Source: Dongshaea marina (GTDB lineage Bacteria; Pseudomonadota; Gammaproteobacteria; Enterobacterales; Aeromonadaceae). Taken from it: a DNA stretch of 64,000 bases. Under the pieces are notes generated by a model, which saw only the letters and a program-made list of their open reading frames with translations, was not told where the DNA came from and did no database searches. A program made the position numbers and the translations under genes. Below, one piece after another: positions 12,206 to 22,567 of the stretch (the first letter of the stretch is position 1; every line of letters starts with the position of its first letter). Where the stretch lies: the NCBI RefSeq assembly GCF_003072645.1, contig NZ_CP028897.1:4248501-4312500 (forward strand), read 5' to 3'.

Positions 12206-12841
12206 CTAGCTCCCCTGCACAACCTGGTTGAGGGCATGAACCATCATCATACTTGATGTCGCCCCCGGATCCTGATGACCAACACTGCGCTCCCCGAGGT
12301 AACTAGCACGGCCTTTCTTGGCGCGCATCCCTATGGTGGAGACGACAGCCTCATCCGCAATCTCTGTCAGTTGCGGCAACATCTGAGAGATACTCTTGCC
12401 CTGCTCTGCTGCCTGGTTTGCTGCTTCGACGACCGGCCACCAGAGATCGCACATGGTTTTATCACCGGGCTGAGCTTTGCCACGGGCCACTACGCCATCA
12501 ACTCCGGCCCCCAGAAGCTTGGCAAAATCTGTCGCCGAAAGCGACTCCTTGCCATCCACGGCACTCGCTGCCCGGATAAAAAAGGTGCCATACAGGGGGC
12601 CACTTGCTCCGCCGACACTTGATAACAGAGTCATGCCAACTGTCTTGAGCAGGGTCGACATCGATTGCTCGGCTACCGCAGGTAGCTTCTCAGCAACCCG
12701 CTCAAATCCTCGGTTCATATTCAAACCATGATCGGCATCGCCTATATCCGCATCGAGCTGAGTCAGGTGGTCACGCTCTCTGGCAAAGGTAAGATTGCAC
12801 TCGTTAATCCAATTTAGTATCTGTTGTTTATCCAGGCTCAT
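12206..12841 (-). CDS. dhaL: DhaL, ADP-binding subunit of dihydroxyacetone kinase
   Basis: A 211-aa protein starting MSLDKQQILNWI. LDADIGDADHGLNMNRGF carries the Asp residues that hold Mg-ADP, and LLSSVGGASGPLYGTFF and GKAQPGDKTMCDLW follow. The end has ASYLGERSVGHQDPGATSS. DhaL receives phosphate from DhaM on a tightly bound ADP and passes it to dihydroxyacetone on DhaK. The open frame runs further upstream; the second ATG of an ATGATG pair is preferred because it follows GGAG with good spacing and gives the E. coli-like MSL start. ATG at 12844 is also possible. Confidence 0.96.
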   Translation of the reverse strand: MSLDKQQILNWINECNLTFARERDHLTQLDADIGDADHGLNMNRGFERVAEKLPAVAEQSMSTLLKTVGMTLLSSVGGASGPLYGTFFIRAASAVDGKESLSATDFAKLLGAGVDGVVARGKAQPGDKTMCDLWWPVVEAANQAAEQGKSISQMLPQLTEIADEAVVSTIGMRAKKGRASYLGERSVGHQDPGATSSMMMVHALNQVVQGS

Positions 12842-12852
12842 CATAACTCTCC

Positions 12853-13917
12853 TTAACATCCCCAACGCAGTGCAGGCGTGTTCACTGCTGCATCCCACAG
12901 AGACAAGATCTCCTTGTCAGCCTTGAGAAGCGTGATGGAGAAGCCCTCCATGTTCAGTGAGGTACAGTAGTTACCAACCAACTGACGGGCAATCTTGAAG
13001 TTGGCTTTCTCACAGCACTCATGGACCTTGGCGAAGGCGCCATAGAGCTCTGACTCAGGCGTTGCGCCCAGGCCATTGATCAGAACGATATACTCATCAT
13101 CAGCATGGAAAGACTCGGTGACCGACTCGGTTTCGACCCACTCACCCAGCTGGCGATCCCACAGACGCAGGGTACGGGAGTACTCGGGGCAATCCTTAAT
13201 TTCACCAAACATCTGCTCCACCAGGCTGTCCAAATCCTGGTAATTGCGACGCTCAATCCCCGGCTCACCATGGATCCCCACCCCAAACTCAACCTCATTA
13301 TCCGCAAGAGTAAAGGAGGGCTTTCCTGCCGCCGGTACCACGCAGGCAGAAAGAGCCACGCCAAAGGAGCGGGAGCGATTGTTGATCCGGCGAGCCAGCT
13401 GCTCACACTGCTCCAGGGAGGCGCCCTGTTCGGCGGCAGCGCCAACAATTTTCTCAATCAGCACGGTCGCAGCAACACCGCGCCGCCCTGCCGTATACAG
13501 GCTGTCCTTAACGGCTACATCATCATCCACCAGCACACTACCAACGGCGATGCCATCCATATGCAGCAGCTCGACGGAGGTCTCGAAATTCAGGACATCT
13601 CCCGTATAGTTCTTGATGAAGAACAGGACGCCCGCCTGGCTATCCACAGCCTTACCACACTCATACATCTGATCCGGAGTCGGTGAGGTAAACACCTCTC
13701 CCGGGCAGGCTGCCGTCAACATTCCCTTACCGATGAAACCTGCGTGCAGAGGCTCATGACCGGAACCACCACCTGAGATCAGGGCCACCTTGTCTGATGC
13801 AGAGCGACGCATCAGATAGCGAGGCGTTTGATTGTAATGAAGCTCTGGATGAGCCAGGTGAATTCCCTTGAGCTGCTCTTCAACAACATCTTCCACTTTA
13901 TTGATCAGTTTTTTCAT
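12853..13917 (-). CDS. dhaK: DhaK, dihydroxyacetone-binding kinase subunit
   Basis: A 354-aa protein starting MKKLINKVEDVVEEQLKGI, close in length to E. coli DhaK (356). The substrate pocket motif LISGGGSGHEPLHAGF is present, and GVGIHGEPGIERR holds the His that binds dihydroxyacetone covalently as a hemiaminal. It is the first gene of dhaKLM. The promoter is expected in the region shared with divergent gldA, which carries a perfect palindrome at 14071-14091. Confidence 0.97.
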   Translation of the reverse strand: MKKLINKVEDVVEEQLKGIHLAHPELHYNQTPRYLMRRSASDKVALISGGGSGHEPLHAGFIGKGMLTAACPGEVFTSPTPDQMYECGKAVDSQAGVLFFIKNYTGDVLNFETSVELLHMDGIAVGSVLVDDDVAVKDSLYTAGRRGVAATVLIEKIVGAAAEQGASLEQCEQLARRINNRSRSFGVALSACVVPAAGKPSFTLADNEVEFGVGIHGEPGIERRNYQDLDSLVEQMFGEIKDCPEYSRTLRLWDRQLGEWVETESVTESFHADDEYIVLINGLGATPESELYGAFAKVHECCEKANFKIARQLVGNYCTSLNMEGFSITLLKADKEILSLWDAAVNTPALRWGC

Positions 13918-14070
13918 GTCGATTCCTTGTGTTCCAGGTTGAGGCTAATGGCAGTTACCGGATGCCAAAGCAGTGATAACAGATCCTGAGATGACGCCAG
14001 TATCAACAATCAAAACCAGCGGGCAAAAAATATTTTTTGGGTTCCACTATGAAACACTCACCCACAGATA

Positions 14071-14091
14071 AGCGTTCCCTTTTGGAACGCT
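14071..14091. promoter_or_regulatory. Palindrome between dhaK and gldA, possible DhaR operator
   Basis: AGCGTTCC-cttttGGAACGCT is a perfect 8-bp inverted repeat with a 5-bp centre in the 396-bp divergent region. One shared activator site would suit both dhaKLM and gldA. No T-run follows that would make it a terminator. The assignment to DhaR is inference. Confidence 0.45.
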
Positions 14092-14313
14092 CATTGTTTT
14101 AACCCCTTGAATTTGTGAGCCCAGGCAAAAATATGCGCTCAGAAATCACCCTGAATCGCACTAAATGTGAACAGCTTCATGATTATTACAGCTTGTTTTT
14201 GAAAAGAGTTTTCTTCGACAAACAGAGTGATTACTTTTTGCAGCACGGCTTTACTTCGGCTCCTGACATCGAGACAGGAACCTCTTCTTACCACCACAAA
14301 GAGAAGCGTTTTT

Positions 14314-15396
14314 ATGGATAAGATCATCATCTCTCCGAGCAAGTACGTTCAAGGTGAAAACACCCTCAACAGTATTGGTGAATATGTCAGCCCCCTGGGT
14401 AAAAAGGCTCTGGCGATTGCAGACGATTTCGTGACAGGTCTTGTTGGCGATCAGGTAGCTACCAGCTTTGCACTGGCCCAGGGGGAGCTGACCCTTGAAA
14501 CCTTTAACGGGGAGTGTTGCCGTCAGGAGATCGATCGTCTGATTGAGCTGGCGAAATCCATTGAGTCTGAAGTCATCATCGGCATCGGTGGCGGTAAGAC
14601 CCTGGATACCGCCAAAGCTCTGGCTTTTTACCGCAATATTCCGGTTGTAGTGGTTCCAACCATAGCCTCAACCGATGCTCCAACCAGCGCCCTGGCGGTA
14701 CTCTATACACCCGAAGGTGAGTTCAGTGAGTACCTGATGATCCCACGCAACCCCAACATGGTGATCATGGATACCTCAGTGATCGCCAAGGCTCCGGTAC
14801 GCCTGCTGGTCTCCGGAATGGGGGATGCGCTCTCCACCTATTTTGAGGCGCGCTCCAACGCTCGCTCCGGTAAGGCAACCATGGCTGGCGGCTCACCAAC
14901 CCGCTCAGCACAGGCATTAGCCAAGCTCTGTTACGAAACCCTGATCGAAGATGGCGTGAAGGCTAAGATCTCAGCGGAAAACGGCCTGTCTTCACCTGCA
15001 GTCGAGAATATCATTGAGGCCAATACCTACTTAAGTGGCATTGGCTTTGAGAGTAGCGGCCTGGCTGCAGCACACGCCATCCATAACGGTCTGACCAAGC
15101 TGGAGGTGTGTCATCACCTCTATCATGGTGAGAAGGTTGCTTTTGGCACCCTGGTTCACCTGGTGCTGGAAAATGCCCCGATGAGTGAAATCAATGAGGT
15201 TCTAAATTTCTGTAAGTCGGTTGGCCTGCCAACCAACCTCAATCAGATGGGAGTCACTGAACTCAACCGTGACAAGCTGCTGGAGGTTGCAACCGCATCC
15301 TGCGCCGAGGGCGAAACCATCCACAACATGCCGTTTGAGGTGACTCCTGAGGCTGTTCTGTCCGCCATCCTGACGGCCCATGAGCTGGGTCAATAA
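14314..15396 (+). CDS. gldA: GldA, glycerol dehydrogenase (NAD)
   Basis: A 360-aa iron-type alcohol dehydrogenase family protein starting MDKIIISPSKYVQGEN. IIGIGGGKTLDTAKALA binds NAD, and PTIASTDAPTSALAVLYT, MGDALSTYFEAR and AAHAIHNGLTKLE with YHGEKVAFGTL supply the metal ligands (Asp, His, His). It oxidises glycerol to dihydroxyacetone, the substrate of the divergent dhaKLM; together they form the anaerobic glycerol route. The 29-codon upstream extension lacks family similarity. GAGAAG precedes the ATG. Confidence 0.96.
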   Translation: MDKIIISPSKYVQGENTLNSIGEYVSPLGKKALAIADDFVTGLVGDQVATSFALAQGELTLETFNGECCRQEIDRLIELAKSIESEVIIGIGGGKTLDTAKALAFYRNIPVVVVPTIASTDAPTSALAVLYTPEGEFSEYLMIPRNPNMVIMDTSVIAKAPVRLLVSGMGDALSTYFEARSNARSGKATMAGGSPTRSAQALAKLCYETLIEDGVKAKISAENGLSSPAVENIIEANTYLSGIGFESSGLAAAHAIHNGLTKLEVCHHLYHGEKVAFGTLVHLVLENAPMSEINEVLNFCKSVGLPTNLNQMGVTELNRDKLLEVATASCAEGETIHNMPFEVTPEAVLSAILTAHELGQ

Positions 15397-15422
15397 AACG
15401 CGTAGGTAACTCAGGCGTAAAA

Positions 15423-15453
15423 CAGGCCCTCTTTGCAGGGCCTGCTTTATTTT
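15423..15453 (+). terminator. Terminator after gldA
   Basis: CAGGCCCT (15423-15430), loop CTTTGC, AGGGCCTG (15437-15444), then CTTTATTTT. Confidence 0.85.
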
Positions 15454-15479
15454 GTCCAGTGGATGGTTGATTGCATACA

Positions 15480-16030
15480 GCACGTTTTGTGCCTTCGGCA
15501 CAAGTGTCGGGGCGCCGACAGCGCCTTACTTTTGTATCGTCAAAAGTAAGGCGCTGTCCATGGCTCGGAGAGATAAAGCAATACCTGTGTTTTATTTAAC
15601 TCATCACACCTCCGAAGGCTTGGACCCTTTTTTATCCCGTGCACTAATGGACTTTGTCGCTGCCAAGCGGCGGTAGTCAAAGGGGCAAACGCATTTCCCT
15701 TTTGCAATCCCCTGGCGCTCCAATCTCGCTGGATCTTCACAATAACTGGAAATTGCTCAGCGCTCGCTCACAGGGTTATACCCCCCCTTTGATTCGCTCC
15801 GAAAAAATCATGCCGCGATTAAAGCCGAATGCCAGGATGTCATGAGTGCATAGCCACGCCATGGACGGCGTGTCTATGCTGAGCTTCTGGGAGCTAGTGA
15901 TTTTGAAGGTTCAGCGAATTTGGGGCACCCTCGGGGTCGTTAGGGGGACTGGGTGAGCAGTCCCCCTAACCCGTAGTCCGCGACCGGACACCGATGCCGC
16001 AGGCACAAATCAGCAGACCGCAGGTCAAAC
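15480..16030 (+). repeat. Dispersed structured repeat, copy B, with tail element
   Basis: This 640-bp gap has no credible gene. At 15517-15534 and 15541-15558 lies a perfect 18-bp hairpin, GACAGCGCCTTACTTTTG with its complement around TATCGT. It is the same element as at 1356, 31385 and 36272, preceded by GTGTCGGGGCGCC as at 31365. Further on is a second element: an 11-bp hairpin TTAGGGGGACT / AGTCCCCCTAA (15940-15950 with 15959-15969), then CCCG and GCAGGCACAAATCAGC plus GACCGCAGGTCA (15999-16027). This tail recurs at 39001-39087 with a different stem sequence. Confidence 0.75.
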
Positions 16031-16039
16031 AACAAATGC

Positions 16040-16861
16040 CTACACTGGTTTGGGATAGTTATCCCCGTTGATCCACTGGTGATCCTCCTCCCAGCTAAAC
16101 AACCACTGGCGGACCGGGCCGGCCATCACGTTGAGATAATAGTTATCATAGCCTGCGACCGTGGCAACCGGATGGTAACCCCGGGGCACCATCACCACAT
16201 CCTTGTCATACACAGCCATGCACTCATCCAAAGAGAGATCGTCGGTATAAACTCTTTGCAGGGCAAAACCCTGGGGGGGATTGAACCTGTGGTAATAGGT
16301 TTCTTCCAGGTAGGTTTCATGAGGCGGATTATCCTCATCATGCTTGTGGCTCGGGTATGAGCTGGTATTGCCCTCGTCGGTATAGACTTCGACCACCAGC
16401 AGGCTGTCGGCAGGCTCACTGTCGGGCAGGATGTTATGCACATAGCGCTGATTACAGCCCTTACCGCGCTGCTCGGCCTGAACATCATCGGGGGTGATGA
16501 GGCGGGTTGGGTGATTGCCCTTGCCGGGTGCCCGGCATATTGCCAGCTCCAGATCTGTCTGAGCTGTAATCCGGCAGCAATCATCCGGGGCAAGATAAAG
16601 AGCATATGGCTTGGTTCGCTCAAAGGGGCTCATCCGCTCACCGACTCGCTCAAAGTTATGCTTGCAGGTCTTTAGAGAAGCCTTGCCGGCCACCAGCACC
16701 AGACAAAGCTCATTTTCGCCTGAAGCCTGCTCGAGACTCTCACCGGCCTTGAGTAGCCGTACTTCAAATCCAACATGACCCCAACCCGCTGCTTCAGGGG
16801 TGATACTCTGAATCGGGTCGCCAGCCTGGGGGCTCTGGCAACGAGAAAGTAGTTTAGACAT
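16040..16861 (-). CDS. iolB: IolB, 5-deoxy-glucuronate isomerase
   Basis: A 273-aa cupin-fold protein. SYPSHKHDEDNPPHETYLEETYYHRF holds the metal-binding His/Glu cluster of the cupin, and VMVPRGYHPV and NYYLNVMAGP are typical of IolB, which isomerises 5-deoxy-glucuronate to 2-deoxy-5-keto-gluconate in myo-inositol breakdown. The ATG after GGGAG is chosen over the frame's extra upstream 16 codons. No other iol gene is nearby, so it is an isolated copy or the rest of the pathway is elsewhere. Confidence 0.93.
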   Translation of the reverse strand: MSKLLSRCQSPQAGDPIQSITPEAAGWGHVGFEVRLLKAGESLEQASGENELCLVLVAGKASLKTCKHNFERVGERMSPFERTKPYALYLAPDDCCRITAQTDLELAICRAPGKGNHPTRLITPDDVQAEQRGKGCNQRYVHNILPDSEPADSLLVVEVYTDEGNTSSYPSHKHDEDNPPHETYLEETYYHRFNPPQGFALQRVYTDDLSLDECMAVYDKDVVMVPRGYHPVATVAGYDNYYLNVMAGPVRQWLFSWEEDHQWINGDNYPKPV

Positions 16862-17038
16862 GAAGACTCCCTGTCGATATTGAGAACAAATATTCCATAA
16901 TATATCCATGTGAAATTTTTATTTCAATTTATCGAAACCAAAGAGTTCATTAGATGTGATCCAGAGCTAACCCTTACGAAAAGGCAACTGCATCGCGAGC
17001 ATCCTTTGCCCGCTAAACACCTACCTTATCAATGGGGA

Positions 17039-18259
17039 TTAAGCCAGCCACAACTGCAGATCCTCAATTACATAGTTACCGGAGAAATGAGGATTCTCAT
17101 GGCCCAGGTGCTCCAGCTCAAAATATTCGCGCTGCTCTTTGGGCATCCCTTCATAGGCTCCCAATACCTGATACAGCCAGCATTCGGTATCCCATTCAAG
17201 ACCCTGCTGCTGATAATACTCAAGGGCAGAGAGCCGCTCACCCGAATCAATCACCTCACAGAAATAGCGTTCCACCGCCTGCTTGAGTGGGCTATCGGTC
17301 AGTTCAAACTCATCGGTGGCCTCCAGGGTAAGGAGGGTTGGCTCCTCCACCTGCTGCTGTAACAGGTGATGACGGTGGATGCTGCGGATCTCTCCTGCCA
17401 GATGCATCAGCTGATGCTCATGCTCCTGGCAGGTGACATCGACACTGGCTGCGGTCAGAATCGGCTTCGCCTGATTGAGCAGCATCGGCAGCTGTTTATG
17501 AGTTGCATGATTGAGCGGACTATATTTGGAGTGCTGAGCGTTATACAGCAACCAGCCCTTGAGAAGGCGAGTCCGGCCGCGGATCTCGCGGAACCTTCCT
17601 AACAGCTCCAGCAATCGCCCCTGAACCACCGAGAGCTCCTGACCACAATCGACCAGGGTGTGCTGCAGGCTCACCACCAGCAAGCGTCTTAGCTCACGCT
17701 CATCTCCGGCGAGCTCGCTGAGCTCATCAAAACGCAGCAGCTCCAGTCCATCGAGCAGCTCACTGACCTGGGATTGAGCCAGCTCATTTTCACGGATCTT
17801 GGCATTGATGGTCCCCACATAACCGAACTCATTGTTGATCCGCCCCCACAGCAGCCGGATGCTACGGTGCAAACCTTCGGTCAGTGCATAAACCTCTTCA
17901 CTGAGATCATCCAGATAGGACTCACTGGCCGCAAAGTCACAGCTCTGGCGCGCCTCACGATAGTGCTTGGTCAGGGTCCTGAGAGTTGCCAGGGTCGCGC
18001 CCACATTGGTGGTGATCTGACGGCTGCGCTCATCGCGAAGCCCCTCCTCAAGGATGCTGCGCAGCGCAGAAGCCAGGCGGATCTCCGCCTGCTCCTCGGG
18101 CCGATACAGCACCCGGGCATCCAGCAGCTTTTCGATCACCTTGGGATCTTCGGCGGTCTCATCCAGGGTGCCATTCTGGTAAGCCCGCATCAAGAGATCA
18201 CCGTGGCGGGCCAACTGCCTTAAAAACTTAACCCCGGCCTGAGCAATGTTGTCACTCAT
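17039..18259 (-). CDS. MksF-like kleisin subunit of a bacterial condensin
   Basis: A 406-aa, almost wholly helical protein, last gene of a three-gene operon with an MksE-like and an SMC-like gene. Its start overlaps the MksE stop by 4 bp (ATGA), so the subunits are coupled. Proteins of this family in related bacteria have sometimes carried the label phosphoenolpyruvate carboxylase; I see none of that enzyme's motifs here. Size and place fit the kleisin MksF/JetA class, which links the two SMC heads. The order SMC-MksE-MksF is the reverse of the usual jetABC order. Assignment rests mainly on context. Confidence 0.7.
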   Translation of the reverse strand: MSDNIAQAGVKFLRQLARHGDLLMRAYQNGTLDETAEDPKVIEKLLDARVLYRPEEQAEIRLASALRSILEEGLRDERSRQITTNVGATLATLRTLTKHYREARQSCDFAASESYLDDLSEEVYALTEGLHRSIRLLWGRINNEFGYVGTINAKIRENELAQSQVSELLDGLELLRFDELSELAGDERELRRLLVVSLQHTLVDCGQELSVVQGRLLELLGRFREIRGRTRLLKGWLLYNAQHSKYSPLNHATHKQLPMLLNQAKPILTAASVDVTCQEHEHQLMHLAGEIRSIHRHHLLQQQVEEPTLLTLEATDEFELTDSPLKQAVERYFCEVIDSGERLSALEYYQQQGLEWDTECWLYQVLGAYEGMPKEQREYFELEHLGHENPHFSGNYVIEDLQLWLA

Positions 18260-18891
18260 AGCAGGCTCCCCTGCTCCGTTGCGCTCTCGGCCTGCTCCTC
18301 CAGAGACAGTCCTTCGGTCTCGTCGATAAAACGGATCACCTCGTAGAGATAGTCGAGCTTACCGGTAGCGATATAGATCTGCTTCTCGCTATTGGGCCTG
18401 AGAAGATATCCCAGCTCACACAGCCGCTTAAACACCTGTTTGAGCTGGCCATCCACCTGGGCACTGGTGGAGCCAAACAGCCGGTAGCGACTGATCTTGG
18501 TGAGCTGCTCGCGAAATGCGGGGGTATCCTCAATTACGGTCTGAAGCTCATTAAGCCTCACCGGTGCCCCCTCACTCAGGGGAGCATCATTGACACTGGC
18601 CTCCTGGACCAGCACCAGCCACTCTACCAAGGGCATTAGCGAGCTGCAGATATCACGAAACTGCTGGCTAACCACCTTACGCTCGGCGTCATCCAGAGTC
18701 AGGTAGCCACAAAAATAGACCTCCCCATCTGCCGCGGAGCAGACGCAGCGATTAAGCTGGCTCAGATACTCGTCAATCCGCTCACGGTTTCCCGGGCTCT
18801 TAAGTAGTTGCCAGCTCTCCTCGTCGGAGGTTTTACAGATAAATACCCCACCCAGGAGTTTTTCGATCACTCGTCCGGTTGCTGAGATCAT
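18256..18891 (-). CDS. MksE-like accessory subunit of a bacterial condensin
   Basis: A 211-aa protein starting MISATGRVIEKLLGGVFI. Length and predicted winged-helix character (RLFGSTSAQVDGQLKQVFKRLCELGYLLR) fit MksE/JetB, which binds the kleisin and touches DNA. Both junctions (with the SMC gene and with MksF) are 4-bp overlaps. It acts in the cytoplasm on the nucleoid or on invading plasmids; the sequence does not say which. Confidence 0.75.
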   Translation of the reverse strand: MISATGRVIEKLLGGVFICKTSDEESWQLLKSPGNRERIDEYLSQLNRCVCSAADGEVYFCGYLTLDDAERKVVSQQFRDICSSLMPLVEWLVLVQEASVNDAPLSEGAPVRLNELQTVIEDTPAFREQLTKISRYRLFGSTSAQVDGQLKQVFKRLCELGYLLRPNSEKQIYIATGKLDYLYEVIRFIDETEGLSLEEQAESATEQGSLL

Positions 18892-21800
18892 TGAGCCACC
18901 TCCATCTGCGCACGCGCCTTGAGCCGTTGCTCTATCGGGTTAATTTTGGGTTTTACCACCTGCAGCTGACGGGTCTGCTTGTTGATGATATAACGGTTTG
19001 AGAAGAGATTCAGAACCTCGGAGTCCGGATTGGGGAAGGCCCCCAGTACATGGATATTGTTGTTCTCACAGGCATCAAAGATCTTTTTCACATTGGCGTG
19101 GTGCAGGGTTCCCAGCTCATCGATGGGCCAGTGAATGGTTGCATCACCGCGGCCACGCAGCAAGCGGGTAAAGGCCAGCAGGAACTTACACAAAATGAGA
19201 TATGCCATCCCGTGACTGCTCGATTCCATCAGCTGACGGTCGGTACGGATCACCAGATCGCTGTTGCCCTCTTTAAGGCGCAGCTCGATCTCCAGCAATT
19301 TGCTGATCCCCCCTTGCAGGGCACTACGACCGATAATATCCAGGGCACGGCGCATGCTCTGGGCGTAATGCTCATCGGGAAGATCGCTAAAGCCCTGACG
19401 TTCCCAGCTGCGGAAAGCTTCCACAAAGAGCTCAAGCTGGGGCCAAAACTCCAGCTCACTTATTCGCGAGCGAATGCGCACCGCGGAATCTGAGACTCCA
19501 TCGAGAAACAGTTCCTCGTCCACCTCGCGGGTGATCCGCGAGCTCTGGGTACTGATCCGCCGGTCGATATCCGCCAGCACATCATAGTAGGATTTGAGAT
19601 CGATGCCGAAGTTACGCCCCTGCTCCTGAAGCCCTTTGATCTTCTGTGGCATCAGTACATTGATGATCTGATCAAGGTGCCCCACCAGATCGCGGTGAGA
19701 GACGATACGAAGTCCCTGTTCATTGATACTGGAGCTCTCTTCACGGGCCCGCTCCCAGGTCTCAGCCACCCCGGAGCCTGCCTGAGCCGCGATCACTGAA
19801 TCAAAGTGATCCACATACTGCTTGATGTTATCCAGTTGCTGCTCTCTTGCCGACAGGAACTCCTGTCCCTCACGAAGCCGCTCATCGATGGAGCCAACAA
19901 TTTCTGAGGCATCACTCTTAGGTAGCTTACACTCAATAAGCTTCTTCAGAAGCTTCTGGATCTTTTCTTTGTGTTCCGTCGCCTGTTTAAGACCAGCTTG
20001 CTGCTCTACTCGCTGCTGCTTGAGGCTCTGTTTTTGCCCCTTAAAGGTGTTACGGGCCGCAGTGAGCTTTTGCTCCAGCTCAGAGCTTTCCCGGCGCGCC
20101 TCGGTGAGCTGGCCCTGGAGTTTAGGCTTTTGCCCGACCCAGATATTCTGATACCAGTGCTCAAAATCCTGCACCTCAGAGCGTTTAAGCTCGGTATCAT
20201 CAATTTTTTGTTTGAGCTCTCCCATCTTGCGTTTAACAGCAATGATCTGATCTTCATCCACTCCCCGGGATTTAAGCTCGCGCTTATACCAGAGCTCACA
20301 CTCTTTTTTCTCGGTCTGGGCTTTTTGCTTGCGCGATTTTAGCTCATCGCTAAGCTGGTCAATCTGGTATTGAATAGCACCGGTCACCTCCTGCCAGTGC
20401 GCATTCTTCTCCATGCGCGCCTCCAGGGACTGCTCGGCCAGCTCATCCAGCCACTGCTGATGACTCTCATTAAGGCTAGCCCCTCCTGCTGCAGCAGCTC
20501 CAGCTCCTGTTGCTTGAGGGCCTTACGGGAGGCCAGTGCTTCTTTGCACTGCTGCTGAGCCCGCTCTTTTTCATCCAGTAACCGGCGCAGCCCCTCGCGC
20601 TGCTGCTTGAGCTCGGCGCTGGCCAGAGTCACCTCACGCTCGGCGGCATCAACTTTTTGGTTCGCCTCCCCAAGCTCTTTTTCGGCTTCACTGTGAAGGT
20701 CTTTGATCTCTTGGAGCGCCTGCTCTGCCAAATTCAGCTGCGCCTGAAGCTGCTGCTCGGACTGGGCATACTCGGGAAGTTCGATCGCCCCCTGATCCAG
20801 CTGAAGGCCAAACATGGAGTCTGACTCCTCGGCGCTGAGCGCAGGTTTCAGATCGCAACGCCCCAGCAGCTCAGGATGAATCAGACGCCCCACCGAGCTC
20901 TCCCAGCCGGGTTTTTCACGGCGCAGGAACTCAAGCAGCGATAGTTTGCCCGGATAGAGCAGCTGATTTACCCCATCCAACTTGCTCTGACGCTCACTCA
21001 TCTGTTGCGCCAGCTGCCGCAACTTGTCATTGGCCTGCTCCCGGGCCTTACTGAGCTGATGCTGATTCCGGCTCTGGCGCTCCAGCTTATCCTGAGCCGA
21101 ATCCTGGGCGATACCCGCCTCTTTGATCCGGGCATCAAAGGCACCGAGCGAGCTCTTCTCCTCTTCGCTGAAGGTGGCATTTTTAAGGTAGCTATCCAGG
21201 TGAACACGCTTTAACTCCAACTCGTGCACCTTCTGCTGATGCTGCTGCTTTCCTTCGGTCTTCAATGCCAGGAAGTGACTATCCAGGGCCTGCAGCTCTT
21301 CGCTCTTCTGGCTATTCTTCTGCTCAAGATCGCGATACAACTCCTGCTGCTGACCATGGAAGCGCTCCTGAACTTTCTGCAACTGCTCGGCAATCTTGTG
21401 GCAACGCTGGTTATAGGTGGCCTCAATATCACTGTGCTTCTCGGTCAAAAGTTGGTGGCGCTGCTGAAGATCCTGATACTCATCCTGCCAGCCTGGCAAT
21501 CGAGCAAGATTGCCACGGGTGGTCTCTATATCCTGGCGCTGGTAATACTCATGCTTGGCCTCGATCTGCTCAAGTTCATCTTCAAACTTGACGATATCCC
21601 CTTTGGCGGCCGAGAGATCCTGGTTCAGTTCATCCTGCTCTACGCTCCAGCGCTCCTCAAGCAACTTTTGCTCAATACTGACCCGCTCCAACTCCTGATC
21701 AAAAGATTCGATGGCCGAGGTGAGCTTCTGCTCATCAAGGCTGTAGCTGTTGTTGAGGTTGGCCAGGCGACGCTCACCAGCCAAAAGCTCCTGATAGGTC

Positions 21801-22567
21801 TGCTCCAGCTTCTGAAACTGGGGGCGGATCTCGGAGAAGCTGTTCATCAGCTGAGTCTCCTGCAGCCACTCCTCAACCTTGGCCGGGCTCAGCCTGGATT
21901 TCGGTGGCTCAACCCCATCCTCCTCAAGGATCGCGGCGATCATCGACTTGATGGTCTCCATCTTGCCCTCTTTGGAGTGCACCGCCTTGGCCAGCTTCTC
22001 GATGTGCCGCAGGGAGTGCTCCATGGAGCACAGGGAGAACTGCCGGGTATAACCTCTGAGTTCACTGCTGTTGCCCCCCGTACTGATGAGGGAACGATCG
22101 TTCTGGATGATCGCTCTATATTCACGGGTGTTGAGTAGCTTGGTATGGGAGATCCCCTCGCGCTTCATCGCCCTGCCAAGCTCAGCCATGCTATGGCAGC
22201 TGAATCTCTTATCCTTTTGCTCCAACACATAATCGCTGAGCTCGAACCCCTTGCCGATGATCCGGTAGTTGACTCCCTTGCCATCTCCCGCCGAAGAGAG
22301 GACAGCCTGATTCATCAGCCCATCACCGCGCAGGTATTCATAAATGATGTAACTTGACTCCCGGGGCAGGTACCAACGCTCAAAGCTGTCACGGGTCGCC
22401 GGAACCACCCTCGAGGGATACTCACCATAAAACACAGGAACAAGACGTTGCAGGGTGGTCTTTCCCGAGGCGTTGGTCCCACAGATATTGGTATGTCCCT
22501 CAAGGGAGAGCTCAACGACTCCGGGCAGATGCGTATCGATCAGAATAATTCGATTCAGGCTTGGCAT
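18888..22567 (-). CDS. MksB-like SMC ATPase (frameshift in read)
   Basis: The SMC-type motor of the operon, about 1226 aa after correction. The N-terminal head has Walker A ICGTNASGKTTLQRL near residue 30. Long coiled coils rich in Gln, Glu, Leu and Lys fill residues 230-1000, with a small hinge region around LLYPGKLSLLEFLRREKPGWE. The C-terminal head has the signature region MESSSHGMAYLILCKF and Walker B ATIHWPIDELG. The frame breaks at LLQQEG|ASLNESHQQWLDELAEQ; one base is missing from the C run at 20480-20483 (G on the coding strand). Without repair it would give two pieces of 727 and 508 aa. No Toprim nuclease (JetD/MksG) gene follows or precedes it. Confidence 0.8.

Noticed and set aside
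21224..22138. A Leu-rich 304-codon frame antisense to the SMC gene
   Set aside because: Its Leu/Gln-rich composition mirrors the coiled-coil codons of the opposite strand.
17039..22567. Calling the condensin operon a complete Wadjet defence system
   Set aside because: No JetD-type Toprim gene is present and the gene order differs; only three of the four components are seen.
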